Positions 18,898-27,884 of a stretch of DNA of 64,000 nt are shown here, piece by piece. Source of the stretch: Bog-756 sp963727075 (GTDB lineage: Bacteria; Actinomycetota; Acidimicrobiia; Acidimicrobiales; RAAP-2); the NCBI GenBank assembly GCA_963727075.1, contig CAVSET010000001.1, forward strand, positions 620,001 through 684,000, written 5' to 3'. The position numbers and the translations under genes were made by a program. Every line of letters starts with the position of its first letter. Position 1 is the stretch's first letter. A model generated the notes under the pieces. It ran no database searches, was not told where the DNA came from, and was given only the letters and a program-made list of their open reading frames with translations.

Positions 18898-20968
18898 ATG
18901 ACCGACGTGCCAGAGCCGGGAGACACGGGTAGCGGTCCGGCGGCCTCCGGGGGGACCAGCCACCGGGACAAGCCGTGGGTCATGCGGACCTACTCGGGCC
19001 ACTCGACGGCCAAGGCCTCCAACGAGCTGTACCGGACGAACCTGGCCAGGGGCCAGACCGGTCTGTCGATCGCCTTCGACCTGCCCACCCAGATCGGGTA
19101 CGACCCCGACTCGCCCGAGGCCGCCGGCGAGGTCGGGAAGGTCGGCGTGCCGGTGGCCCACCTCGGCCACATGCGCCAGCTCCTCGACCAGATCCCGGTC
19201 GAGTCGATGAACACGTCGATGACCATCAACGCCACAGCGGCCTGGCTCCTCGGCCTGTACATCGCCAACGCCGAGGACCGCGGCGTCGACCCGAAGGTGC
19301 TGTCGGGGACGACGCAGAACGACATCGTCAAGGAGTACCTGTCCCGGGGGACCTTCATCTTCCCGCCGCGGCCGAGCCGTCGGCTCACGGTCGACACCAT
19401 CGCCTACACGGTGCGAGAGGTTCCCAAGTGGAACCCCATCAACGTCTGCAGCTACCACCTGCAGGAGGCGGGGGCGACACCCGACCAGGAGGTGGCCTAC
19501 GCCTTGGCCACCGCCATCGGCGTGCTGGACGCGGTACGCGAATCGGGGCAGATCCCCGAGGACGAGTTCCCCTCGGTGGTCGGACGCATCTCGTTCTTCG
19601 TCAACGCCGGCGTGAGGTTCGTGGAGGAGACCTGCAAGATGCGGGCGTTCACCGCCCTGTGGGACCGGGTCTGCTCGGAGCGCTACGGCGTGACCGACCC
19701 CAAGCTGCGCCGTCTCCGCTACGGCGTCCAGGTCAACTCCCTCGGCCTCACCGAGGCGCAGCCCGAGAACAACGTGCCCCGCATCGTCCTCGAGTCGCTG
19801 GGCGTCACGCTGTCCAAGCGGGCCCGGGCCCGGGCGCTGCAGCTGCCGGCCTGGAACGAGGCCCTCGGCCTCCCCCGGCCGTGGGACCAGCAGTGGTCGC
19901 TGCGCATCCAGCAGATCCTGGCCTTCGAGTCCGACCTCCTCGAGTACGGGGACATCTTCGACGGATCGGTGGTCATCGAGGAGAAGACCACCGAGCGTGG
20001 CCGAGGCGTCCTGGGCCGAGCTGGAGGACGTGTTGTCGATGGGCGGCGCCTTCGAGGCCATCGACGAGCTGAAGGCGAGGCTGGTCCGCAGCCAGGCCGA
20101 GCGGGTCCGGCGCATCGAGACGGGCGAGCTCCCGGTGGTCGGCGTCAACTGCTTCACCGAGACGGCGGACTCGCCCCTCACCCCGGCGGGCGCCGAGCCC
20201 GGCCATGACGGGGGCACCGGGCACTCCGGACCGGCCCTCGGCAGCATCCTGAGGGTCGACCCGGCCGTCGAGTCGGAAATGCGAGCCGATGTTGAAACAT
20301 GGCGGGCCGCGCGGGACGGGGACGCCGTGCGCCGCGCCCTCGACCACCTGAAGCGGGCGGCGGAGGGCTCGGACAACATCATGCCGGCCACCATCGAGCT
20401 GGCCCACGCCGGCGGCACCACCGGCGAATGGGCCGGCGCCCTGCGCCAGGTGTTCGGCGAGTACCGCGCCCCGACCGGTGTCAGTGGCGGCGTCGGCCAT
20501 CGGGGCAACGAGTTCCGGCGGGTGGTCGACCGGTCGCGGTCCCTGGCGGCCAAGGCCGGCGGGCCGCCCCGCCTGTTGGTGGCCAAGCCCGGGCTCGACG
20601 GGCACTCCAATGGCGCCGAGCAGATCGCGGTGGCCGCTCGGGACGCCGGTTTCGAGGTCGTCTACCAGGGCATCCGGCTCTCACCGGCCCAGATCGTGGC
20701 CACCGCCCGGGACGAGGACGTCGACATCGTAGGCATCTCCATCCTGTCCGGGTCCCATCTCGAGCTGGTGCCGGAGATCGTCGACCGGCTGCGGGCGGAG
20801 GGGCTCGACGTGCCGGTGGTGGTCGGCGGGATCATCCCGCCCGAGGACGCCGACATCCTGGTGGGCAAAGGTGCGGCCCGGGTCTACACCCCGAAGGACT
20901 TCGAGCTCGGTCGCATCATGGACGACATGCTCGAGCTGGCCGAGGAGCACCGCGCCGCCGCCTCGTGA
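18898..20968 (+). CDS. ecm: Ethylmalonyl-CoA mutase (MeaA/Ecm), interrupted by one frameshift
   Basis: The combined frames give about 690 residues, the normal length of MeaA/Ecm, a coenzyme B12 enzyme turning ethylmalonyl-CoA into methylsuccinyl-CoA. Frame one (from ATG 18898) carries the substrate barrel with GLSIAFDLPTQIGYDPD, SMNTSMTINATA and VSGTTQ-like sites. Frame two carries MGGAFEAIDELK and the C-terminal B12 domain. The cobalt-ligand motif reads DGHSNG, followed by AEQIAVAARDAG, the Ecm/MeaA variant rather than methylmalonyl-CoA mutase. The switch lies at about 19994-20000: EKTTE then VAEASWAEL. Two missing bases there (or one extra) would explain it. Without repair the protein loses its B12 domain. 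Confidence 0.9.
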
Positions 20969-20991
20969 GCGGGCGGCAGGCCATCAGACAA

Positions 20992-21192
20992 TCAGGCTCT
21001 CGGGCGATCGCGGCGGGCGGTGGCGGGCCTCGACCACCATCGACCGCTGAACCGCCAGACCGAAAGGATGTCGGGCTCCTCGGCCACCACCACCCTCGGC
21101 CGGGGCCAGGCCTGCTCGACGGCGGCAGTCAGGACGGCGAGCATCTCCGGGTCGATCTCCGGCCGCCGGCTGATATCGCCGGGGGCGCTCAC
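20992..21192 (-). CDS. Small acyl-CoA carboxylase epsilon-like subunit
   Basis: A 66-residue protein whose GTG start overlaps the carboxylase beta stop by four bases (GTGA), so translation is probably coupled. It has the pattern of actinobacterial AccE/PccE: an N-terminal acidic helix (PEIDPEMLAVLTAAVEQA) and a Trp/Arg-rich tail (VWRFSGRWWSRP). Epsilon subunits stabilise the alpha-beta complex. Similarity is by pattern and position, as these proteins diverge fast. Confidence 0.72.
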   Translation of the reverse strand: MSAPGDISRRPEIDPEMLAVLTAAVEQAWPRPRVVVAEEPDILSVWRFSGRWWSRPATARRDRPRA

Positions 21193-22745
21193 AGCGGCAT
21201 GTTCCCGTGCTTGCGCTTGGGGAGGTCCTCGCGCTTGGAGACCAGCAGGGCGAGGCTGCGCACCAGCACCCGCCGGGTGTCGGCCGGGTCGATGACGTCA
21301 TCGACATAGCCCCGCTCGGCGGCGGCGTAGGGGTTGGCGTAGCGCTCGGTGTACTCCTCCACCAATTCCTTGCGCCGCCCGACCGGGTCGTCCGCCTCGG
21401 CCAGGTCCCGGCGATAGACGATCTCGACCGCCCCCTCCGGGCCCATCACCGCCAACTCGGCCGACGGCCAGGCATAGGCCAGGTCGGCGCCGATCGACTT
21501 CGAGTTCATGACCACATAGGCACCGCCGTAGGCCTTCCGGGTGATGATCTGGATCCGCGGGACGGTCGACTCACAGTAGGCGTAGAGGAGCTTGGCGCCG
21601 TGCCGGATGATCCCGCCGTACTCCTGGTCGGTCCCGGGCATGAAGCCGGGCACGTCGACGAAGGTGATCAACGGCACGTTGAACGCATCACAGGTGCGGA
21701 CGAATCGGGCCCCCTTCTCCGAGGCATCGATGTTCAACACGCCGGCCAGCATCTGGGGTTGGTTGCCGACGATACCGACCGCCCGTCCGTCGATGCGGGC
21801 GAATCCGCACACCAGGTTCATGGCCCAGTGGTGGTTGACCTCGAAGAACTCGCCGTCGTCGACGACGGCCTCGATGACCTTCTTCATGTCGTAGGGCTGG
21901 TTGGGCGAGGCGGGCATCAGCCCGGTGAGCTCCGGGGTGAGTCGCTCGGGATCGTCCCCGGAGGCGACGAGGGGCGCCTCCTCCAGGTTGTTCGAGGGTA
22001 GGAAGCTGAGCAGGTAGCGCACGTCGTCGAGGCAGGCCTTCTCGTCCGGGGCGACGAAGGCGGCGACGCCCGACTTGGTGGCATGGCTCATGGCGCCGCC
22101 CAGCTCCTCGAGGGTCACGTCCTCCCCGGTCACCGTCTTCACCACGTCGGGGCCGGTGATGAACATGTGGCTCGTCCCCTGCACCATGAAGATGAAGTCG
22201 GTCATGGCCGGGCTGTAGACCGCACCTCCGGCGCAGGGGCCGAGGATCACACTGATCTGGGGGATCACGCCGGACGCCTCGGCGTTGCGGTGGAAGATGC
22301 CACCGTAGGAGTGGAGGGAGACCACCCCCTCCTGGATGCGGGCACCGGCGCCGTCGTTGAGGCCGATCATCGGCACCCCGATGGAGGAGGCCAGATCCAT
22401 GACTTTGTGGATCTTCTCGGCGAAGACCTCACCGAGAGCCCCGCCGAACACGGTGAAGTCCTGGCTGAACACGCAGACCCGACGGCCCTCGATGGTGCCA
22501 AAGCCGGTGATCACGCCGTCGGTGTAGGGCCGGTTCTCCTCGAGCCCCATGCCGTGGGCCCGGTGCCGGGCCAGCATGTCGAGCTCCTGGAACGAGCCGT
22601 CGTCGAGCAGGTAGTCGATGCGCTCCCGGGCGGTCATCTTGCCCTTGGCGTGGTGCTTCTCCACGGCCCGGGGCGACCCGGCGTTGCGGGCCTGCTCGCG
22701 TCGCTCGGCCAGTTCCTCGAGTCGTTGGGTCATCGGGTGATCCAT
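21189..22745 (-). CDS. pccB: Acyl-CoA carboxylase beta (carboxyltransferase) subunit, PccB/AccD type
   Basis: A 518-residue carboxyltransferase transferring CO2 from biotin to acetyl-, propionyl- or longer acyl-CoA. Both crotonase-fold halves are intact: GLNDGAGARIQEGV and GPCAGGAVYSPA in the N-half, FVDVPGFMPGT and KAYGGAYVVMNSKSIGADL in the C-half. The residue after GGAY (Val 411) is the position where Streptomyces PccB has Asp and AccB has Ile, so a broader acyl range is possible. The biotin-carrying alpha subunit is not in the window. Downstream coupling to the epsilon-like gene supports an acyl-CoA carboxylase complex. Confidence 0.93.
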   Translation of the reverse strand: MDHPMTQRLEELAERREQARNAGSPRAVEKHHAKGKMTARERIDYLLDDGSFQELDMLARHRAHGMGLEENRPYTDGVITGFGTIEGRRVCVFSQDFTVFGGALGEVFAEKIHKVMDLASSIGVPMIGLNDGAGARIQEGVVSLHSYGGIFHRNAEASGVIPQISVILGPCAGGAVYSPAMTDFIFMVQGTSHMFITGPDVVKTVTGEDVTLEELGGAMSHATKSGVAAFVAPDEKACLDDVRYLLSFLPSNNLEEAPLVASGDDPERLTPELTGLMPASPNQPYDMKKVIEAVVDDGEFFEVNHHWAMNLVCGFARIDGRAVGIVGNQPQMLAGVLNIDASEKGARFVRTCDAFNVPLITFVDVPGFMPGTDQEYGGIIRHGAKLLYAYCESTVPRIQIITRKAYGGAYVVMNSKSIGADLAYAWPSAELAVMGPEGAVEIVYRRDLAEADDPVGRRKELVEEYTERYANPYAAAERGYVDDVIDPADTRRVLVRSLALLVSKREDLPKRKHGNMPL

Positions 22746-22818
22746 GGCCGCCCACGCTACCGGACCGGCCGACGGGCCCAGGGCTGGCCCAGGCCCCGGG
22801 AGGAGCCGACGGCCCCGC

Positions 22819-23889
22819 TCACTGCGCCGTGTTCACCCAGTGGGGCCCGCACCACACGTAGGCGACCGAGCTCTGTGACCCCTTGCCCAGATAGGGGGCC
22901 ACGCTCTTGCCCACGTAGCGGCGGTCGAGCTCCGGGTCCCGCACCCCGACGAAGGAGTAGCGCTCCGGTGCCCGGCTCCCGTTCCCGCCGGGCGCGCTCC
23001 CGGGCCCGCCGGGCGCCGTCACGTCGCCGACGGTCCCTTCGGCGACGGGCCCCGACGCCTCCCAACGGTCGAGCCGGTACACCGAGTCGACCAGCTCACC
23101 GACCACGACCACCGCCCACCGCGGTGAGCGCGGCGCCTCGACGTCGACCCAGCGCCGGCCGATGCGCCAGCCGTGACGGGCGCGCCCGTAGGAGGCATCG
23201 GACCCGGTCGGGCCCACCCGCAGGAGGACGACCTGATGGGAACGCTTGAACTTGGCCCGCTTGGTCAGCAGGGAGCGCACCTCGACCGCCGACCGGCGTT
23301 GGCTGCCCCCAGGCGGGTCGCCGGGCAGCCCGAGGAGGTCGTGGGCGGCCGCCTCCAGCGTCAGGGCTTCGTCGGGGTCCAGCCCGTGGCGCAGGACCTC
23401 GATGCGCACCTTCCGGCCCGACGCCTCGACCTGCCGGATGCGGTCGAGCACGGGGTAGTCGCCGGGATCGTCGGACCCACCGGACCCCCTCTTGTCGCCC
23501 GGGCCGACCCCGGCCCGGGCGGCCCGGGCGGCCCGGACGTGGTCGAAGCACCGGTCGTCCCGACCGCGACCGACATAGAACGGACGGCCGGTCCGCGGGT
23601 CGACGAGGAGGTAGACGTAGGACCGGAGCTTGGCGCGGACACCGGGCGGGAACGTCTCCTCCTCGCTCGAGCCCGGCGCAGCCACCTCTGGGGAAGCCGG
23701 CACGGCGGCCAGTGGGGCCGGCTCGGCCGGGGGCGGGGCCGGCCGGGCCGGGAGCGGGATGGAGGGGACGGGGACGGGTTCGGTGGTGTGGGCCGCCCGG
23801 CCGGGAATGCTCGGTACGCCGATCGACGGCCGGTTGCCGAGGAGTGCCCGGTCGAGAGCCTCGGTCGCAGCCGCAGGCGCGGTGTCCAC
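22819..23889 (-). CDS. LEM-3-like GIY-YIG nuclease-domain protein
   Basis: A 356-residue protein with a proline/alanine-rich N-terminus (about 1-85). A GIY-YIG domain follows: SYVYLLVDPRTGRPFYVGRG near residue 90, the catalytic-type Arg in GRGRDDR, and Glu in LTLEAAAHDL near 178. This matches the LEM-3/Ankle1 subgroup more than UvrC or homing enzymes. A second C-terminal domain (about 225-356) ends with RYVGKSVAPYLGKGSQS. The role is unknown; DNA repair or defence are possible. It starts at GTG 23889, 11 bases after the epimerase stop, so it is probably in one transcript with it. Confidence 0.78.
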   Translation of the reverse strand: MDTAPAAATEALDRALLGNRPSIGVPSIPGRAAHTTEPVPVPSIPLPARPAPPPAEPAPLAAVPASPEVAAPGSSEEETFPPGVRAKLRSYVYLLVDPRTGRPFYVGRGRDDRCFDHVRAARAARAGVGPGDKRGSGGSDDPGDYPVLDRIRQVEASGRKVRIEVLRHGLDPDEALTLEAAAHDLLGLPGDPPGGSQRRSAVEVRSLLTKRAKFKRSHQVVLLRVGPTGSDASYGRARHGWRIGRRWVDVEAPRSPRWAVVVVGELVDSVYRLDRWEASGPVAEGTVGDVTAPGGPGSAPGGNGSRAPERYSFVGVRDPELDRRYVGKSVAPYLGKGSQSSVAYVWCGPHWVNTAQ

Positions 23890-23900
23890 GTGGTGGCCGG

Positions 23901-24311
23901 CTATTCCTCGACCAGCTCGATCAACGTGCCGAACGCACCCTTCGGATGGACGAAGGCCACGGTGGTGCCCCGCGACCCGGGCCTCGGCACCTGGTCGATG
24001 ACCGCCCCACCGTGGTCCTTGACCGATTGGAGGGCCTGGGCACAGTCGTCCACCCGGTAACCGACGTGGTGGAGGCCCTCACCCTTGTTGGCCAGGTACT
24101 TGGCCACCGGTGAATCCTCCCTCGTGGGTGTGAGCAGTTGGATGTAGCTGTCCGCCACCTTGAGCAGCGCCTCCTCCACGCCGTCCGACTCGACGCGCTC
24201 ACGGTGGCTGACCTCGGCACCGAACGTCTCCGCATAGTAAGCCACCGCGGCATCGAGGTCGCGGACCGCGATGGCGACGTGGTCGAGCTCGGTGAGCAGT
24301 CCATCGGTCAT
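23901..24311 (-). CDS. mce: Methylmalonyl-CoA/ethylmalonyl-CoA epimerase
   Basis: A 136-residue vicinal-oxygen-chelate protein. Metal ligands are visible as LDHVAIAVRD (His, residue 10), SYIQLLTPT (Gln), GLHHVGYRV (His) and GTLIELVEE (Glu). It inverts the C2 centre of methylmalonyl-CoA and, in ethylmalonyl-CoA organisms, ethylmalonyl-CoA. It sits 39 bases downstream of crotonyl-CoA carboxylase/reductase on the same strand, supporting a role on ethylmalonyl-CoA. Confidence 0.93.
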   Translation of the reverse strand: MTDGLLTELDHVAIAVRDLDAAVAYYAETFGAEVSHRERVESDGVEEALLKVADSYIQLLTPTREDSPVAKYLANKGEGLHHVGYRVDDCAQALQSVKDHGGAVIDQVPRPGSRGTTVAFVHPKGAFGTLIELVEE

Positions 24312-24350
24312 CCGTCGCGCCGCCCGGTCATCGGGTCCTCGGGCCGGAGG

Positions 24351-25691
24351 TCATGCTCCGTGTCGCCGGAACAGCGTGATGCGGTCCTCGCCCACCGCGG
24401 CCCGCAGCTCGGGATCGTCGATCCCGAGACCATCCTCGGGCGCCAGGCAGAGCACACCGATCTTCCCCTCGTGCAGGTTCTGGTGCACCTGGTAGGCCGC
24501 ATCTCCCACGCCGTCCAGCGTATGCAGAGCGGACAGCGGTGGGAGGATCTTCCCCTCACAGACCAGCTGGTTGGCGTCCCAGGCCTCGCGGTAGTTGGCG
24601 AAGTGGGAACCCTTGATGGTCTTGAGCTTCATCCAGAGGTGGCGGTTGTCGTACTCGATCATGTAGCCGGAGGTGGCGGCACAGGTCACCACGATCCCAC
24701 CGCGCTTGGCGGCGAACACCGAGGCCCCCATGGTCTGGCGCCCCGGGTGTTCGAACACGATGTCGACGTCGTCGCCGACCAGCGCCCTGATGTCCTTGCC
24801 CAACCGCCGCCACTCCGACTCGTCCTGGGTGTGCTCGTCCTTCCAGAAGCGGTAGTTGGCCGCCTTCCGGTCGATCACCGCCTCGACCCCGAGATCGTGG
24901 AGGAGCTCGACCTTCTGGGGCGACGACACCACACCGACCGGCGTGCCCCCACCGTTCAGGACGTACTGGACGGCGTAGGCCCCGAGGCCGCCGGATGCTC
25001 CCCAGACAAGGACCCGGTCGCCCTGCTTCATATGCGCACCGTTTTTGGAGACGAGCATCCGGTACGACGTCGAGTTGCACAGCGCGTTGACCGCCGCTTC
25101 CTCCCAGGTGAGGTGGGCGGGCTTGGGCATCAGCTGGTTGGCCTTGACGACGGTCAGGTCGGCCAGGCCGCCGAAGTTCGTCTCGAACCCCCAGATCCGC
25201 TGGTTGTCGGCCAGGATGGAGTCGTCGTGCGCGCTCGGGCTCTGGTCGTCGACATAGTTGCAGTGGACGGTCACCCGGTCCCCCGGCTTCCAGTTGCGCA
25301 CCGCCGACCCGGTCTGGAGGACCACCCCGGAGGCGTCGGAACCCACCACGTGGTAGTCGAGGGCGTGCCGCTTGCCCCACCGGCTCTCCTTGCCCAGCCG
25401 GTCGAGAAACCCGAAGGTGGGGAGCGGCTCGAAGATCGACGTCCACACCGTGTTGAAGTTGATGGCGCTGGCCATGACAGCCACGTAGGCCTCGTCCGGG
25501 GCCAGCTCGGGCACGGCCACCTCGCCGACGTGAAGCGACTTCCGCGGATCCTTGTCGCTGGACTCGAGCCCGTCGAACATGGCCACCTCGTCGCGGCGGA
25601 CGAAAGCGGCGCGGTAGGCCTCCGGGAACGGAAGGGCGGCGATCTCGTCGCCGGACGCGCCCGATTGAATGGCTGCCAGAAACTCCTGCAT
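24351..25691 (-). CDS. ccr: Crotonyl-CoA carboxylase/reductase
   Basis: A 446-residue medium-chain reductase that reductively carboxylates crotonyl-CoA with NADPH and CO2 to ethylmalonyl-CoA. Diagnostic stretches: ASAINFNTVWTSIFEP (about residue 80), HALDYHVVGSDASGVV, the NADPH loop WGASGGLGAYAVQ, and the CO2-pocket region VNALCNSTSYRMLV plus FEHPGRQTMGASV. It starts at ATG 25691; no Shine-Dalgarno is visible, but TATCCT lies about nine bases upstream, compatible with a near-leaderless transcript. The gene marks the ethylmalonyl-CoA pathway and diverges from a thiolase. Confidence 0.95.
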   Translation of the reverse strand: MQEFLAAIQSGASGDEIAALPFPEAYRAAFVRRDEVAMFDGLESSDKDPRKSLHVGEVAVPELAPDEAYVAVMASAINFNTVWTSIFEPLPTFGFLDRLGKESRWGKRHALDYHVVGSDASGVVLQTGSAVRNWKPGDRVTVHCNYVDDQSPSAHDDSILADNQRIWGFETNFGGLADLTVVKANQLMPKPAHLTWEEAAVNALCNSTSYRMLVSKNGAHMKQGDRVLVWGASGGLGAYAVQYVLNGGGTPVGVVSSPQKVELLHDLGVEAVIDRKAANYRFWKDEHTQDESEWRRLGKDIRALVGDDVDIVFEHPGRQTMGASVFAAKRGGIVVTCAATSGYMIEYDNRHLWMKLKTIKGSHFANYREAWDANQLVCEGKILPPLSALHTLDGVGDAAYQVHQNLHEGKIGVLCLAPEDGLGIDDPELRAAVGEDRITLFRRHGA

Positions 25692-25942
25692 GAGTGGGAG
25701 GATAGTCCGGCCGTCACGACCGGATACGGGGCAGGAACGGACCACCTCGGAGCGGCGTCCGGCCCCCGAACCCCTGACCATCCCGGGCGAACCGACCGGC
25801 CCACCACCGGGACGAGACCGTGGCGTCGAGGGTGCTCCCGTGTGGTCATCGGGCCGGCCGAGGCCGTATCATGGGTCGGTCGCAGTGGCGGGCCCACGGG
25901 GGGATCGCCGCCTGATCAGGCCAGCTGGCCGCGGAGGTCGTC
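25692..25942. promoter_or_regulatory. Divergent ccr / thiolase promoter region
   Basis: A 250-base spacer between two divergent pathway genes. It must hold both promoters. Weak candidates are TATCCT just upstream of ccr on the minus strand and TATCAT near 25867 on the plus strand; neither has a convincing -35 box. No operator repeat was seen. Confidence 0.35.
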
Positions 25943-27127
25943 ATGCCCGGAACCGTCATCGTCGCAGGTGCCCGAACCCCGATCGGCAAGCTGTCGGGGG
26001 CCCTGGCCGGCTTCGCCGCCACCGAGCTGGGCGGCTTCGCCATCGCCGCCGCCCTCGAGCGGGCGGGGATCACGCCGGAGCAGGTCGACTACGTCTTCAT
26101 GGGTCACGTGCTCCAGGCCGGCGCCGGCCAGATCACGGCCCGCCAGGCGGCGAACAAGGCGGGCGTCCCGATGGACATTCCGGCGACGACGGTCAACAAG
26201 GTCTGCCTGTCCGGGTTGAACGCCATCTACCTGGCCGACCTCCTGATCAACGCGGGCGAGGCCGACATCGTGGTGGCCGGCGGCATGGAGTCGATGACCC
26301 AGGCGCCCTACCTCCTCCCCGGGGCACGTGCCGGCTACCGGCTGGGCGACGGGACCGTCGTCGACTCGATGATGTACGACGGTCTGTTCTGTGCGTTCGA
26401 CAACTGCGCCATGGGGCTCGGGACCGAGCGCTACAATGGCGCCGACGGGGTGTCCCGCGAGCGCCAAGATGCGTTCAGCGCCCTCTCCCACGAGCGGGCC
26501 GCTGCCGCCGCCAAAGAGGGCCGGTTCGCCGACGAGATCGTCCCGGTCAACGTGCCCCAGCGCAAGGGCGACCCGCTCGTCTTCGACACTGACGAGGGGG
26601 TGCGTCCCGAGACGACCGCCGAGTCGCTGGGCAAGCTGCGCCCGGCCTTCGACAAGAGCGGCACCATCACCGCCGGCAACGCCTCCCAGATCTCCGACGG
26701 CGGCGCGGCCGTCATCGTGATGTCGAAGGACAAGGCGGACGAGCTCGGCATGGCTCCCCTCGGCGAGCTGGTCAGCTACGGCCAGGTGGCCGGGCCGAGC
26801 CCCTCACTGCTCCATCAGCCGTCCCACGCCATCACCGTGGCGCTGGAGAAGGCCGGATTGGCCACGAAAGACGTCGACCTGTTCGAGATCAACGAGGCCT
26901 TCGCCGCCGTGGGTCTCGCCTCCGCCGACGACCTGGGCATCGGAGAGGACCGGGTGAACGTCAACGGTGGCGCGATCGCCCTGGGCCACCCGGTCGGCAT
27001 GTCCGGGACGAGGGTGGCGCTGACCGCCCTGCTCGAGCTCAAGCGCCGCGGCGGAGGGACGGCTGCGGTCGCTCTGTGCGGTGGCGGTGGTCAGGGCGAC
27101 GCCGCCGTGATCCGCACCATCGGCTGA
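25943..27127 (+). CDS. Acetyl-CoA C-acetyltransferase (thiolase)
   Basis: A 394-residue biosynthetic-type thiolase joining two acetyl-CoA into acetoacetyl-CoA, the entry step for the ethylmalonyl-CoA pathway or polyhydroxybutyrate. The nucleophile Cys is in NKVCLSGLNAI (about residue 89). His sites are NEAFAAVG and GGAIALGHPVGMSGTR, and the second Cys is in ALCGGGGQGDA. ATG 25943 is preceded by GGAGG six bases upstream. It is transcribed away from ccr. Confidence 0.95.
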   Translation: MPGTVIVAGARTPIGKLSGALAGFAATELGGFAIAAALERAGITPEQVDYVFMGHVLQAGAGQITARQAANKAGVPMDIPATTVNKVCLSGLNAIYLADLLINAGEADIVVAGGMESMTQAPYLLPGARAGYRLGDGTVVDSMMYDGLFCAFDNCAMGLGTERYNGADGVSRERQDAFSALSHERAAAAAKEGRFADEIVPVNVPQRKGDPLVFDTDEGVRPETTAESLGKLRPAFDKSGTITAGNASQISDGGAAVIVMSKDKADELGMAPLGELVSYGQVAGPSPSLLHQPSHAITVALEKAGLATKDVDLFEINEAFAAVGLASADDLGIGEDRVNVNGGAIALGHPVGMSGTRVALTALLELKRRGGGTAAVALCGGGGQGDAAVIRTIG

Positions 27128-27159
27128 CACACTCTCGGCGAGGCGCTCGCCAGGTCCGG

Positions 27160-27240
27160 ATGGCGTCCCGGGCTCCCCAGTGAGCGGGCCATGGCGTGTC
27201 CCGGGCTCCCCAGTGAGCGGGCCATGGCGTGTCCCGGGCG
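27160..27240. repeat. 33-bp tandem repeat (about 2.5 copies)
   Basis: Units begin ATGGCG(TG)TCCCGGGCTCCCCAG at 27160, 27191 and 27224; the first is two bases shorter and the third is cut short. It lies in the convergent spacer between the thiolase and sixA and might act as a termination or spacing element, but no function is established. Confidence 0.75.
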
Positions 27241-27267
27241 AACCCGATGGGGCCACGCCGACGAGAG

Positions 27268-27843
27268 TCAGTAGGGCGGCTTGAACAGCCCAGCGAGGGT
27301 GGCGCAGCCGTGCGCCACGTCCTCCCACGCATCCACGTGCAACGTCAGGACGGCCAAGGCGCAGGTGGGGAACCCGCGCCCCTCGAGCGTCGCCCGGTCG
27401 GTTCCTCCGTCCCCATCCTCATCGGCGGCCAAGAGCTCCCAGACCAGCTCGAACATGGTGGGGTTGTGACCCACCACGAGCGCGCTCGTCACCGCCTCGT
27501 CGATCTCACGCAGGTACCCGAGCACGTCCTCGGTGCCGGCTTCGTAGAGCGAGCGGTACGAGTCGAGCGGGAGCCGGTTCCCGAGAGCCTTCACGATGAG
27601 ACCGGCGGTCTGGCGGGTCCGAACCGCGGACGAGCAGATGGCGAGGTCGGGCGGGCGGACATCCTCGAGCCCGAGGACGGGCCGCTCCTCGGCCAGCCGG
27701 TTCCCGAGCGTGGTGGCGTCCCGGCGCCCCCGGGCGGTGAGGGGGCGCTCGCGGTCGCCACCCCTCCACGGGGCATCCGATGCCGCCTTGCCGTGCCGGA
27801 GCACCCACAGGTGCCGGACAGGCACCCCGGCGCTCTTCGGCAT
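27268..27843 (-). CDS. sixA: SixA-like phosphohistidine phosphatase
   Basis: A 191-residue histidine-phosphatase superfamily protein. The catalytic RHG is in WVLRHGKA (residues 13-20). The second catalytic His is in VVGHNPTMFELV (about 125), and RTRQTAG is the phosphate-binding Arg region. SixA removes phosphate from histidine in signalling proteins such as HPr or phosphorelay domains. ATG 27843 gives the family length; a longer open frame upstream is antisense-like over recR. It is the last gene after dnaX-recR on this strand. Confidence 0.85.
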   Translation of the reverse strand: MPKSAGVPVRHLWVLRHGKAASDAPWRGGDRERPLTARGRRDATTLGNRLAEERPVLGLEDVRPPDLAICSSAVRTRQTAGLIVKALGNRLPLDSYRSLYEAGTEDVLGYLREIDEAVTSALVVGHNPTMFELVWELLAADEDGDGGTDRATLEGRGFPTCALAVLTLHVDAWEDVAHGCATLAGLFKPPY

Positions 27844-27884
27844 CCCTTCATGGTGCCCCAAGTGGCGCAGGGGCCGCTCCGGGG

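Noticed and set aside
19985..20010. Programmed frameshift in the mutase gene
   Set aside because: There is no slippery heptamer or stimulatory structure at the break, and mutases of this family are not known to use recoding.
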